Translations under genes and position numbers: made by a program
From: Actinomycetes bacterium
GTDB taxonomy: Bacteria; Actinomycetota; Acidimicrobiia; Acidimicrobiales; RAAP-2
Assembly: GCA_021803085.1 (NCBI GenBank)
Contig: JAJZMD010000146.1
Location: 1 to 64,000 of the forward strand
Reading direction: 5' to 3'
Length of the DNA stretch: 64,000 bases
The notes under the pieces: model-generated
Told to the model about the DNA's origin: nothing
The model's database searches: none
Seen by the model: only the letters and a program-made list of their open reading frames with translations
Shown here: positions 20,094-28,939 of the stretch, one piece after another
Layout of the letters: each line of letters starts with the position of its first letter
Position numbering within the stretch: the stretch's first letter is position 1

Positions 20094-20698
20094 CGCGCGA
20101 CCCCTTCCTCAGCAGGAGCGGGCCTGTGGTCGAGCCCGGTCGCCCGCTGCCGAACCCGCACCTTATGGCATCGTCGAGCCGCCAGAGATCGCCGGCGCCC
20201 CCCGTCACCGAGCTACCAGATGAGCTGCCGTCGCAGGCCCATGGGGCACCCGACCGTCGTGGCCACCTTGTACACTGCGGCGGGTCGCGGAGCAGGCTCC
20301 GCCAGGTTGGTCGAGGAGGGTCCGCGATGTTGGCTGCAGCCTCGAAGGCGCGCACCTGCTCGCACGTGCTCCCCGGGCACCTCGTTCCCGAGGAGCGCGC
20401 GACGCTGCGGCCGACGCCTTGCCGGAGCCAGGTCCGGCGAGAGCACCGGCTGCGTTGCAGGATCTTGACAGCTCGGATACCGAACGGCAACGATCGTACA
20501 CTGTGCGGGTGGACGTTCGACGGCCGAGCTTCCTTCGCGTCCGACGCACCCCGCAGAGACGCGCAGCACCCAGGCAGGACCGGACTTCGGGTCGTGAACG
20601 ACGCCGCTGACTACCCTCGAGCGGACGGCTGCACGCGTCCCGCTCGGCCGGCCCCCACACCGAACCCGCGCCGCCCCGGCGTCTGAGCCTGCACCGGG
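20094..20698. other. 605-bp intergenic region between divergent operons
   Basis: No open frame here looks like a real protein: reading frames are Arg/Pro-rich and overlap on both strands. It must carry promoters for the dehydrogenase pair and the ABC importer. GTACACTG occurs twice (20270-20277 and 20496-20503), followed by G-rich sequence, a possible shared -10 or operator element. A perfect TTGACA at 20465-20470 is 26 bp from the nearest TACACT, too far for a standard promoter. Confidence 0.5.
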
Positions 20699-22765
20699 AT
20701 GGCGTCACAGATCTTCGCCTACGCGATCATCGGGCTCGGATCCGGAGCCCTGATCTCAGGTGTCGGGCTCGGCGTAGTCCTCAGCTACCGCGGCTCGGGC
20801 GTCATCAACCTGTCCACCGGCGCGATCGCCATGCTGGCCGGCTACTGCTACTGGGCGCTCGCAACCGGCGAGTTCGGGGTCACGTTCGCCACGGGATGGG
20901 CGATCGTCCTCACGCTTCTTTTCAGCGCCGTCGTCGGGATCGTCTTCGAGCTCGGGGTGGTCCGCCCCCTCCGGCGACAGCCCCCGCTCGCCAAGCTGGT
21001 CGCGACCTTGGGCATCCTCCTGTCCGCCCAGGCGGCGATCGTGCTCGCGTTCGGCGATACAGCGCATCCGCAGCCCTCCATCCTGCCGGGCGGCAACGTG
21101 ACACTGTTCGGGGTGACCGTCCCTGACTACAACCTCTGGATGGCCGCGATCATCCTCGCCGCCGCCCTCGTCGTCGTCGCCGTCTACCGTTGGACCCGGT
21201 TCGGAATCGGGACCCGGGCAGCAGCCGAGAACGAGGCGTACGCCACGCTGTTCGGCCTCTCCCCGAACCGCTACTCGATGGGCAACACCGTGGCGATGGC
21301 GCTGGTCATGGGGCTGGTCGGCATGCTGGCGGCCTCGATCGCCGAGGTGGACCCGACGACGCTCGTCCTGCTGATCGTCCCGGGCCTCGCCGCCGCGATG
21401 TTCGGACGGCTCACGGCGTTCACGACGACCTACGTCGCCGGCATCGTCATCGGGATGGCGGAGTCGGTGCTCTTGTACCTGTCCACCCAGAGCTGGTTCC
21501 CGACGAGCAACGGGGGTCCGTTGCCGGGCGTCGACGAGCTCCTCGTGCTCCTCGTGCTCGTCGTCGCCACCTTCTTCCGTGCCGGCAAGATCCCGTCCCG
21601 GGGGGACATCGTGGAGAGCCGGCTTCCCCGTGCCCCGCGCCCCGTCGCTCCGCTGCGCACGGCCGCGGTCTTCGTGCCGATCGCAGCGCTCGCGATGTGG
21701 GTCCTCCCGTTCGGCTTCAGAGAGGGGCTCATCACCTCGTGCATCTTCGCCGTCTCCTTGCTGTCGCTCGTCGTGGTCACGGGCTACCTCGGCCAGCTCT
21801 CCTTGGTGCAGCTCGGACTCGCCGGCGTGGCGGGCTTCCTCGTGTCGCACCTCTCGACGAACTTCGGGATCGGCTTCCCGTGGGCGGCGATCGTCGGCGT
21901 CGTCGCCGCGGCCGTGCTCGGAGTCGGCTTCGGGTTCCCCGCGCTGCGGGTGAGGGGGGTGCAGCTCGCGGTGGTGACCTTGGCGGCGACGGTGGCCCTC
22001 GAGACATTCTGGTTCAGCAACGGGAGCTGGGGCGCGGGCGTGCTCGGCGCATCCGTTCCCGCGCCGTCCCTGTTCGGCTTCGACTTCGGCACGAACGCCT
22101 CGTTCCACGGGCTGGGCGGCGGCGAGCCGAGCCCGCTGTTCGGCTGGTTCTGCCTCATCGTGCTCGTCGTGGTGGCGCTGCTCGTGGCGAACTTGCGGCG
22201 ATCCAGGCTCGGCCAGCAGATGCTGGCGGTGCGCGCCAACGAGCGCGCAGCGGCAGCGACCGGCGTGAACGTGCGCAACGTGAAGCTGACCGGCTTCGGC
22301 ATCGCGGCCGGGATCGCGGGAGTGAGCGGGGTGCTCCTGTCCTACAGCTACGGCTCGATCACCGCGTCGAGCTTCTCCGCGCTCATCGCAGTCGCGCTCG
22401 TCGCCTTCGTCTACATCACCGGCATCACCTCGGTCCCCGGCGGCGTCTTCGGGGGCATCATCTACTCGGGAGGCATCTTCGCATTCGCCCTCTTGGACTG
22501 GTTCGGTCTGCAGGGCAACTGGCTGAACCTGATCGTGGGCTTCTTGGTCGTCCTCTCGCTCATCAGCCGGCCCGAGGGCGGCGCCACCTTCCTCTTCTAC
22601 GGCAAGCACCCAAGCCTCTGGGCACGTGCCCCGAAAAAGGCGCAGTCGACGCTGCCTCCTTCCGGCACAGCGCACGGCGGCACAGCGCACGGCGCCACAG
22701 CGCACGGCGCCCATGAGGGGAACCAGCACGGCCTCGCGCCGGTCGAGGCCGAGGTGACCTCGTGA
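20699..22765 (+). CDS. Branched-chain-type ABC transporter permease, LivH-LivM fusion
   Basis: This 688-aa membrane protein joins both permeases of a branched-chain amino acid-type (HAAT) importer. The LivH-like half is about residues 1-300 (GLGSGALISGVGLGVVLSYR, with VVRPLRRQPPLAKLVATLGI) and the LivM-like half about 320-645 (TGYLGQLSLVQLGLAGVAGF, then RSRLGQQMLAVRANERAAAA). Each half has about eight to ten hydrophobic segments. The C-terminal 40 residues are hydrophilic and contain GTAHG repeats. In this context the importer may carry aromatic acids or ketones, as several HAAT systems do (inference). The ATPase genes overlap downstream. Confidence 0.88.
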   Translation: MASQIFAYAIIGLGSGALISGVGLGVVLSYRGSGVINLSTGAIAMLAGYCYWALATGEFGVTFATGWAIVLTLLFSAVVGIVFELGVVRPLRRQPPLAKLVATLGILLSAQAAIVLAFGDTAHPQPSILPGGNVTLFGVTVPDYNLWMAAIILAAALVVVAVYRWTRFGIGTRAAAENEAYATLFGLSPNRYSMGNTVAMALVMGLVGMLAASIAEVDPTTLVLLIVPGLAAAMFGRLTAFTTTYVAGIVIGMAESVLLYLSTQSWFPTSNGGPLPGVDELLVLLVLVVATFFRAGKIPSRGDIVESRLPRAPRPVAPLRTAAVFVPIAALAMWVLPFGFREGLITSCIFAVSLLSLVVVTGYLGQLSLVQLGLAGVAGFLVSHLSTNFGIGFPWAAIVGVVAAAVLGVGFGFPALRVRGVQLAVVTLAATVALETFWFSNGSWGAGVLGASVPAPSLFGFDFGTNASFHGLGGGEPSPLFGWFCLIVLVVVALLVANLRRSRLGQQMLAVRANERAAAATGVNVRNVKLTGFGIAAGIAGVSGVLLSYSYGSITASSFSALIAVALVAFVYITGITSVPGGVFGGIIYSGGIFAFALLDWFGLQGNWLNLIVGFLVVLSLISRPEGGATFLFYGKHPSLWARAPKKAQSTLPPSGTAHGGTAHGATAHGAHEGNQHGLAPVEAEVTS
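22664..22708. repeat. 15-bp tandem repeat, three units, encoding a His-containing permease tail
   Basis: GGCACAGCGCACGGC occurs three times (third with one change), in frame, encoding three GTAHG/ATAHG units near the C-terminus of the fused permease. Confidence 0.9.
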
Positions 22766-23562
22766 CCGCGGCGCTCGAGGCGGCAGGCATCTCGGTGAGC
22801 TTCGGGGCCGTCCGCGCGCTCCAGGGAGTGGACCTCGTCGTCGGCGCGGGCAAGCTCGTCGGCCTCATCGGGCCTAACGGCGCGGGCAAGACCACGTTCG
22901 TCGATGCCATCACCGGCTTCGTACAGTCCTCCGGCAGCGTGCACCTCCAAGGCCAGGACATCTCGAAGCTGCCACCGCATCGGCGGGCGCACCTGGGCCT
23001 CGTACGGACCTGGCAGACGATCGAGCTCTTCGACGACCTCACGGTCCAAGAGAACCTCGCCGTCGCCGGGGGCCGCCCGTCGCTCGTCTCCACCGTGGCC
23101 GACGTCGTCTTCGGGCGAGAGCCACGCGCGGAGCAGACGGCGGAGGAGGTGCTCGGTCTCTTCGACCTCCAAGAGGTAGCCCCCGAGATGCCGAGCAACC
23201 TGTCGCAGGGCCGCAGGAAGCTGGTGGGCATCGCCAGGGCGCTCGCCGCGGGCCCCAGCCTTCTCCTGCTCGACGAGCCGGCGGCAGGCCTCGACACCCA
23301 GGAGAGCGGGGACCTCGGCCGGAAGCTCCGGAGGCTCGTCGACAACGGGCTCCCGACGCTGCTGATCGACCACGACATGGGGCTCGTGCTCGGCATCTGC
23401 GACGAGATCTACGTGCTCGACTTCGGAAAGGTCATCGCGCACGGCACGCCCGACGAGGTGCGGAGCAATCCCGACGTGCTCGCCGCCTACTTGGGGAAGA
23501 GCGGTCAGGCGCAAGCCGGTGCGACGTGGCCTGCCGTCGCGGAGGGGACGAGAGAGCGGTGA
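22762..23562 (+). CDS. ABC transporter ATP-binding protein (LivG-like)
   Basis: This 266-aa ATPase has Walker A GPNGAGKTT, a signature region NLSQGRRKLVGIARAL and Walker B LLLLDEP, with the LivG-type segment LGLVRTWQTIELFDDLTVQENL. The signature LSQGRRK in place of LSGGQ is usual for LivG. GTG 22762 overlaps the permease stop by four bases, and its stop overlaps the next start (GTGA). It drives the importer together with the LivF-like partner. Confidence 0.9.
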   Translation: MTAALEAAGISVSFGAVRALQGVDLVVGAGKLVGLIGPNGAGKTTFVDAITGFVQSSGSVHLQGQDISKLPPHRRAHLGLVRTWQTIELFDDLTVQENLAVAGGRPSLVSTVADVVFGREPRAEQTAEEVLGLFDLQEVAPEMPSNLSQGRRKLVGIARALAAGPSLLLLDEPAAGLDTQESGDLGRKLRRLVDNGLPTLLIDHDMGLVLGICDEIYVLDFGKVIAHGTPDEVRSNPDVLAAYLGKSGQAQAGATWPAVAEGTRER

Positions 23563-24290
23563 GCGATCCCGTGCTCTCCCTCGAGAAGGTGTCGGCCGGC
23601 TACGGGCAGTCAGACGTCATCCGCGACATCGACCTCGAGGTGCGACCCGGCGAGATCGTGACGCTCCTCGGCCCGAACGGGGCGGGGAAGACCACGACGC
23701 TCCGGGTCATCTCGGGCCACGTGAAGCAGTCCCGGGGAACCGTCCGGCTGAAAGGGCACGACCTCGCGCACCTCTCGCCGACGCAGCGTGCCCGAGCCGG
23801 AATCGCGCACGTTCCCGAGGGTCGCGGCATCTTCTTCGGGCTGACCGTCGCCGAGCACCTGCGGCTCGGCTATCGCGGCGAGACCATCGACCCGAAGGTC
23901 GTCTACACGTACTTCCCGGCGTTGCGCGAGCTGCGAGACCGGCCCGCGGGGCTTTTGTCGGGAGGCGAGCAGCAGATGCTCGCCGTCGCGCGAAATCTGG
24001 CACGGAGCCCCGAGCTCCTGCTCTTGGACGAGCTGAGCCTCGGGCTCGCCCCGCTCCTCGTCGAGGGGCTGCTCCCCGTCGTGCGCGACTACTCGCGCGA
24101 GCGCAACTGCGGGGTCCTGCTCGTCGAACAGCACGTCCCGCTCGCCCTCGAGGTCGCCGACCACTGCTACGTGCTCTCCCACGGCGACGTCGTGCTCCAC
24201 GAGCCCGCCGAGCGCCTGCGGGACGACCCCGAGCTGCTCGTCGAGAGCTACCTCGGCGGGTCCGCAGCGAAAGAGACCCTGGCCACCTGA
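23559..24290 (+). CDS. ABC transporter ATP-binding protein (LivF-like)
   Basis: This 243-aa ATPase has Walker A GPNGAGKTT, the LivF segment GIAHVPEGRGIFFGLTVAEH, the signature LLSGGEQQ and Walker B LLLLDELSLGLAP. GTG 23559 overlaps the LivG-like stop; the same frame is open to 23526 but the family N-terminus starts here. The substrate-binding protein gene begins 31 bp downstream with its own ribosome-binding site. Confidence 0.9.
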   Translation: MSDPVLSLEKVSAGYGQSDVIRDIDLEVRPGEIVTLLGPNGAGKTTTLRVISGHVKQSRGTVRLKGHDLAHLSPTQRARAGIAHVPEGRGIFFGLTVAEHLRLGYRGETIDPKVVYTYFPALRELRDRPAGLLSGGEQQMLAVARNLARSPELLLLDELSLGLAPLLVEGLLPVVRDYSRERNCGVLLVEQHVPLALEVADHCYVLSHGDVVLHEPAERLRDDPELLVESYLGGSAAKETLAT

Positions 24291-24321
24291 CGAAACACCG
24301 AACGGAGGGGGAAGTGGAACC

Positions 24322-25680
24322 ATGAGAGATAGGGCGGCACACGTGAAGAGCAACATGAGAAGAAAAGGAGAGATGCACATGCTTCATCGTTGGTCGAGGG
24401 CGGGGAGACCCGCAGCCCTCGTCGCAGCTGCGCTCGGGCTCGTGCTCGGGCTCCTCGGAGGGAGCGCGGGGATCGCCGGGGCTGCGTTCAAGTCCCCGAG
24501 CACATACCCGGCCTACGTGGGCGGTCACGGCAAGGCGAACCCGAAGCTCTCGCCCATCACCATCGGCGTGGTGAACCAGCAGACAGCGCCCGCCGCCCCG
24601 GCCCCCGCGTGGACGACAGGTGCCAAGATCGGCGTGACATACGTCAACCAGCACACGGGAGGCATCGACGGGCACCCCTTGAAAGCCGTCTACTGCACCA
24701 TCCCGACAACAGTGGGGGCCGCCACGAGGTGCGGGCAGGAGTTCGCCGACAACCACGCGATCTCCGCGGTCCTGGTCGGCGCGGTCGACGACGGCAACCA
24801 GCCGCTCGAGTCCGCGCTCGCGCCCGCGAAGAAGCCGACGTTCTTCGCCGTGTCGCTCAGCTCGGTGGACGAGCACGACCCCTACGGGTTCATCCTCTAC
24901 AACACAGCCACCCAGGTCGAGGCCCCGATGGCGAGCGTCGCCAGGAACCTGCACATGAAGAGCATCTCGCTCGTCTACCCGTCCAACATCGCGGGCAACG
25001 TGTACCAGGCGGGCGTGGTGTACGCCGGGCTGAAGTACGTCGGCATCAAGACGATCTACAAGGTGGGCGTCACATCGGCCGAGACGAACCTCTCCGCGCC
25101 CTTCGAGGCAGCTCACGTGGGCCACACGACACTGCTCATCCTGGTGAACAGCGGTGGCCCGCTCTGCTCGGACACCTACCTCACCCTCAAGTCCCTCGGC
25201 GTCGCCACAAGCCAGAGGGTCCTCGTCAACGTGCCCTGCGACACGCCGACAGTCGCCAAGGCCGACGGCGGCAAGCTGCCGCACGACTGGTACTACCTGA
25301 CCGCCAACCCGCTGCCCGGCTCGCCGACACCGGCCGTCCCGGCAATGGAGAAGGTGTTCAGCCTGTACGGCAAGGGCCCGGTCGCGTTCAACGCCTGGGC
25401 AGCCGACGCGTTCGGTCAGGTGGTGACGGTGGCCAAGCTCGACACCGAGCTGCTGAAGGCCCACAAGAAGGTCGACTCGGCGACCGTGTTCGCCAAGGCC
25501 AGGGCGTTCAAGGGCCCCGTGGTGCAGGGAGCGCCGCACGTCTCCTGCGGAAGGTTCAAGGGAACGCCGGCGACGTGCAATGACCTGGACCGGTTCTTCC
25601 AGAACACCGCGCCCACAGTGATGAGGCCGCTCGGCACATGGATCGGCCCGCCGAAGGGCTTCAAGCCGCCGCTGTCATAG
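24322..25680 (+). CDS. ABC transporter substrate-binding protein (branched-chain amino acid type)
   Basis: This periplasmic-binding-type protein of about 452 aa has a signal peptide (RPAALVAAALGLVLGLLGGS) ending near AGAA and no clear lipobox. The mature part has the type I fold of LivJ-like proteins: ITIGVVNQQTAPAAPAPAW, GVTYVNQHTGGIDGHPLKAV, and a later VSLSSVDEHDPYG. Two starts compete: ATG 24322 (GGAGGGGG upstream) and ATG 24373 or 24379 (AAGGAG at 24364-24369). Thr is encoded by ACA about 14 times, rare in neighbouring genes, so its codon use differs. It probably sets the importer's specificity; aromatic ligands are possible. Confidence 0.85.
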   Translation: MRDRAAHVKSNMRRKGEMHMLHRWSRAGRPAALVAAALGLVLGLLGGSAGIAGAAFKSPSTYPAYVGGHGKANPKLSPITIGVVNQQTAPAAPAPAWTTGAKIGVTYVNQHTGGIDGHPLKAVYCTIPTTVGAATRCGQEFADNHAISAVLVGAVDDGNQPLESALAPAKKPTFFAVSLSSVDEHDPYGFILYNTATQVEAPMASVARNLHMKSISLVYPSNIAGNVYQAGVVYAGLKYVGIKTIYKVGVTSAETNLSAPFEAAHVGHTTLLILVNSGGPLCSDTYLTLKSLGVATSQRVLVNVPCDTPTVAKADGGKLPHDWYYLTANPLPGSPTPAVPAMEKVFSLYGKGPVAFNAWAADAFGQVVTVAKLDTELLKAHKKVDSATVFAKARAFKGPVVQGAPHVSCGRFKGTPATCNDLDRFFQNTAPTVMRPLGTWIGPPKGFKPPLS

Positions 25681-25703
25681 CGCGACGGCCTCTTTCCTCC
25701 CGC

Positions 25704-25743
25704 CGCCGCAGCGGCCCCGGTCCGCCCGGGGTCGGCTGCGGCG
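25704..25743. terminator. Long GC-rich hairpin downstream of the substrate-binding protein gene
   Basis: Arms 25704-25712 and 25735-25743 pair perfectly over nine bases (CGCCGCAGC with GCTGCGGCG). An inner pair (25715-25720 with 25726-25731) extends the stem. It starts 24 bp after the stop codon and is likely the importer operon terminator; no T-run is seen. Confidence 0.6.
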
Positions 25744-25760
25744 CCGGGGGGGGTCGCCCA

Positions 25761-25786
25761 CATCGCGACCTGACATCGCGACCTGA
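25761..25786. repeat. 13-bp tandem repeat, two units
   Basis: CATCGCGACCTGA occurs twice back to back in the gap between the hairpin and the first E1 alpha gene. Confidence 0.8.
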
Positions 25787-25838
25787 CCCAGACCCGCGCT
25801 CTCCGGGTGGAGAGCCTCTCGAGGAGGGAGTCTCAGCA

Positions 25839-26894
25839 GTGGCAAATGCCAACCCGACGGACGGGAGCGCACCCGCGGCGCTCGGCGCCGAGCGTCTCGC
25901 GTGGATGTACACCCAGATGTACCGCATCCGTGAGTTCGAAGAGCGCGTGAAGTCGACCTTCACCGAGCATCCCGGCATCCTCCGGGGCCACACCCACCTC
26001 GCCGACGGCGCCGAGGCGTCGATCGTCGGGTCGGTCGCAGCGTTGGCACCGGACGACCAGATCGTCACGACCTACCGGTGCCACGGCTACCCGATCGCCC
26101 TCGGGACCGACATGAAGCTCATGATGGCCGAGATCTACGGCAAGGCCACGGGGCTGTGCGGCGGCCTCGGCGGGTCGATGCACCTCTACGACGTCGCCCG
26201 CGGCTTCCTCGGGGGCTCGGGGATCGTCGCCCAGGCCATCCCGCACGCGACCGGGGCCGCCTGGGCTGCCCAGATCCGCCGCCGCGGCCAGGTGGTCGTC
26301 TGCTTCTTCGGTGACGGCGCGAGCAAGCAGGGGGCATTCCACGAGTCGCTCAACATCGCGTCCGTCTGGAAGCTGCCGATCGTGTACGTGATGGAGAACA
26401 ACCACTACCAGGCCTCCACCCGCACCGACCAGGAGGACGCCAACGCCGCCCATGGCGAGCCCCTGTCGACGAAGGCCAAGGCCTACTCGATGGAGGGGGT
26501 CACGGTGGACGGCGCCGACCCCGTGGCCGTGCACGCGACGCTGGCCGACGCGCTCGCACGTGCACGCTCCGGCACGGGCCCGACGCTCGTCGAGTCGCTC
26601 GTCTACCGCCTTTCCGCCCACGGCAACCTGATCGCCCCGCCCGGGGTGCCCCTCAACTACCCCGAGCACGAGGCGATCGCCATCTTCGGCAACCGGGACG
26701 AGTACGAGGCCGCCCTGCGGGGCGACCCGGTCCCGCGCTTCCGCCACCAGCTCGTCACCGAAGGGACCCTGTCCGCCGCGGACGCCGACGCGATCGAGCA
26801 GGCGGCCCGTGAAGAGGTCGACGAGGCGCAGCGCTTCGCCCTCGACAGCCCGTGGCCGGCCCCCGACAGCGGCCTCGACTACGTCTACGCATGA
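25839..26894 (+). CDS. TPP-dependent 2-oxoacid/acetoin dehydrogenase E1 alpha subunit (first pair)
   Basis: This 351-aa protein is an E1 alpha (AcoA/PdhA type). The thiamine pyrophosphate motif runs from GDGASKQGAFHESLN to the closing NN of VMENN. Other family stretches are RIREFEERV at the start and GGLGGSMHLYDVARGFLGG. It would work with the beta subunit gene that follows 64 bp later. GTG 25839 has GAGGAGGGAG eight bases upstream. No E2 or E3 gene is in the window, so the acyl acceptor chain must be elsewhere, or the enzyme acts differently. Substrate unknown. Confidence 0.87.
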   Translation: MANANPTDGSAPAALGAERLAWMYTQMYRIREFEERVKSTFTEHPGILRGHTHLADGAEASIVGSVAALAPDDQIVTTYRCHGYPIALGTDMKLMMAEIYGKATGLCGGLGGSMHLYDVARGFLGGSGIVAQAIPHATGAAWAAQIRRRGQVVVCFFGDGASKQGAFHESLNIASVWKLPIVYVMENNHYQASTRTDQEDANAAHGEPLSTKAKAYSMEGVTVDGADPVAVHATLADALARARSGTGPTLVESLVYRLSAHGNLIAPPGVPLNYPEHEAIAIFGNRDEYEAALRGDPVPRFRHQLVTEGTLSAADADAIEQAAREEVDEAQRFALDSPWPAPDSGLDYVYA

Positions 26895-26917
26895 GCGGCC
26901 GTCTACGCATGAGCGGC
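26882..26917. repeat. 18-bp tandem duplication containing a stop codon
   Basis: CGTCTACGCATGAGCGGC occurs twice. The first copy holds the last codons (VYA) and TGA stop of the first E1 alpha gene; the second repeats them in the untranslated gap before the E1 beta gene. Confidence 0.9.
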
Positions 26918-26958
26918 GCCCAGCTCTCGGTCCAGCTCTTCAGCAGGGAGGAAAGCCA

Positions 26959-27939
26959 ATGTCGCACGTGATCCCGTACATCGCGGCCATCCAGGAAGCC
27001 ATCAGAGAGGAGATGGAGCGCGACGATCGCGTCCTGTACTTCGGGCAGAACATGGCGACGTCGCCCGAGGACCCGTTCCTGAAGCAGTTCGGTCCGGACC
27101 GGGTCCGGGTCACGCCGATCTCCGAGACGGCCGAGATCGGTATTGCGACGGGCGCGGCCGTGGCCGGCTACCGGCCGGTCGTCGAGCTCTACATGGCCGA
27201 GTTCCTCTTGGTGGCGACCGACCAGGTCGTGAACGAGGGCACGCGGTTCCACTTCATGTCCAAGGGGCAGGTGTCGGTCCCGATGGTGATGGTGGCGGGC
27301 TACGGCTTCACCGCAGGGTGGGCGGGCCAGCACACCGGGTCGATCTACGGGATGTTCATGGGAGTGCCGGGCTTGAAGGTCGCCCTGCCCTCGACGCCGG
27401 CCGACGCCAAGGGGCTCATGACGACGGCGATCCGAGACGACAACCCGGTCCTCTTCTTCCAGAACTACCTCCTGCTCCTCGACGAGGGCGAGGTGCCCGA
27501 CGGCGAGCACGCCGTCCCCTTCGGCGTGGCGGACGTGAAGCGGGCGGGCAGCGACCTCACGCTCGTGGCAACCGGGTACGCCGTCCGCACCGCGCTCGGA
27601 GCCGCCGAGTCGCTCGCTCGCCGAGGGGTGAGCGTGGAGGTGATCGACCCCCGTACGATCGCCCCCCTCGACGTCGACACGATCCTCTCCTCGGTCGCCC
27701 GCACCGGCCACCTCGTCTTGGTCGACCAGGCGACCCGGCACTCCTCGGTGGCGGCCGTCATCGCGGCCGAGGTCGCAGAGCTGGGTTTCTCTTCGCTCGA
27801 GGCTCCGATCTCGTTGGTCACCGCGCTCGACTCCTCCATCGCCTACAGCAAGCCGGTCGAGGAGTTCGTCCTGCCCGACGAGCACAAGGTCGTAAAGGCC
27901 GTGGAGGAGTCGCTCGGGCTGGCCCCGGCCTCGGCCTGA
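26959..27939 (+). CDS. TPP-dependent dehydrogenase E1 beta subunit (first pair)
   Basis: This 326-aa transketolase-like protein has the beta-subunit features RVTPISETAEIGIATGAAVAG, GQHTGSIYGMFMGVPGLKV and a C-terminal transketolase domain (VIDPRTIAPLDVDTI). It pairs with the alpha subunit upstream. ATG 26959 follows GGGAGGAAAG. The next gene, a second alpha subunit, starts 1 bp after its stop, so both pairs are likely on one transcript. Confidence 0.88.
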   Translation: MSHVIPYIAAIQEAIREEMERDDRVLYFGQNMATSPEDPFLKQFGPDRVRVTPISETAEIGIATGAAVAGYRPVVELYMAEFLLVATDQVVNEGTRFHFMSKGQVSVPMVMVAGYGFTAGWAGQHTGSIYGMFMGVPGLKVALPSTPADAKGLMTTAIRDDNPVLFFQNYLLLLDEGEVPDGEHAVPFGVADVKRAGSDLTLVATGYAVRTALGAAESLARRGVSVEVIDPRTIAPLDVDTILSSVARTGHLVLVDQATRHSSVAAVIAAEVAELGFSSLEAPISLVTALDSSIAYSKPVEEFVLPDEHKVVKAVEESLGLAPASA

Positions 27940-27940
27940 G

Positions 27941-28939
27941 GTGGCCGGCGGCGCGGCGGGGGACCCCGGGAGCGGCGGGGGGCTCGACGCCGCCGTCGCC
28001 GAGCGTCTGCTCGAGACGATGTGGCGGATCCGCGCCTTCGAGGAGCGCCTCGAGCCGCTGAAACGCTCGAGCATGGTCCTCGGGCTCACCCACCTGAGCA
28101 TCGGCCAGGAGGCCGTGGCAGCAGGGGTGTGCACCCAGTTGCGAGACGACGAGCCCGTCTACTCCAACCACCGGGCGAACGGCCATGCCCTCGCCAAGGG
28201 CGTCGACATGGGCAGGCTCTTGGCCGAGCTCATGGGGCGCGCGGAGGGGTGCTGCCGAGGGCTCGGCGGCTCGATGCACGTGGTGGACGTCGCCCACGGC
28301 TTCCTCGGCGCGACGGGGGTGGTCGGGGGCAACCTCCCCTTCGCCGTCGGCTCCGCCCTGGCGGGCCGCCTCCTCGGGCAAGACCGGCCGGCCGTCGTCT
28401 TCTTCGGCGACGGCGCCGCCCAGACCGGGATCTTCGCCGAGACCCTGAACCTGGCCAGCCTGTGGCAGGTCCCGGTGGTGCTCGTCTGCGAGAACAACGG
28501 CTTCGCCGAGTTCACCCCCCGCTCGGCCCACACCCGGGTGGAGCGGGTGAGCGACCTCGCGGCGCCGTTCCGTGTCCCCGCGGCGACCGTCGACGGCAAC
28601 GACGTCGCCCAGGTGCACGCCGCCTTCGCCCACGCGCTCGCCCTGGCCCGCGCGGGCAGCGGCCCCTTCCTCCTCGAGTGCCTCACCCACCGGCTCTCGG
28701 GACACTACGTCGGCGACCCCGGCGGCTACCGAGCCGCCGTGGAGGACGAAGCGTGGCGGGCCAGGGACCCCATCGAGCGCCTCGTCCGGCAGGCTGCCGC
28801 AGCCGGCTGGTTCGACGCGGAGCGTTCGCGCGCCGCCGAGGCGGCGGCGCGAGACGAGGTGGAGGCGGCGGTCGCCTTCGCGGCCTCGAGCCCGTTCCCC
28901 GACCTGGGCCTTCCCGCCGAGCTCACCTACGCGCGCTGA
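27941..28939 (+). CDS. TPP-dependent dehydrogenase E1 alpha subunit (second pair)
   Basis: This 332-aa protein is another E1 alpha: RIRAFEERLEPL, GGSMHVVDVAHGFLGATG, and the TPP motif from GDGAAQTGIFAETLN to ENN. It differs clearly from the first alpha subunit, so this is not a recent duplication; the two pairs probably act on different substrates. GTG 27941 lies 1 bp after the beta stop. Its own stop overlaps the next start (TGATG). Confidence 0.88.
   Translation: MAGGAAGDPGSGGGLDAAVAERLLETMWRIRAFEERLEPLKRSSMVLGLTHLSIGQEAVAAGVCTQLRDDEPVYSNHRANGHALAKGVDMGRLLAELMGRAEGCCRGLGGSMHVVDVAHGFLGATGVVGGNLPFAVGSALAGRLLGQDRPAVVFFGDGAAQTGIFAETLNLASLWQVPVVLVCENNGFAEFTPRSAHTRVERVSDLAAPFRVPAATVDGNDVAQVHAAFAHALALARAGSGPFLLECLTHRLSGHYVGDPGGYRAAVEDEAWRARDPIERLVRQAAAAGWFDAERSRAAEAAARDEVEAAVAFAASSPFPDLGLPAELTYAR

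Noticed and set aside
20465-20502. A TTGACA and TACACT pair as a sigma-70 promoter
   Set aside because: The spacing is 26 bp rather than 16-18, so it is not a credible standard promoter, although TACACT alone could still be a -10.
20126-20686. A 186-codon frame in the 605-bp gap before the ABC importer
   Set aside because: Arg/Pro-rich with no domain and no ribosome-binding site; a competing frame on the other strand is equally long.
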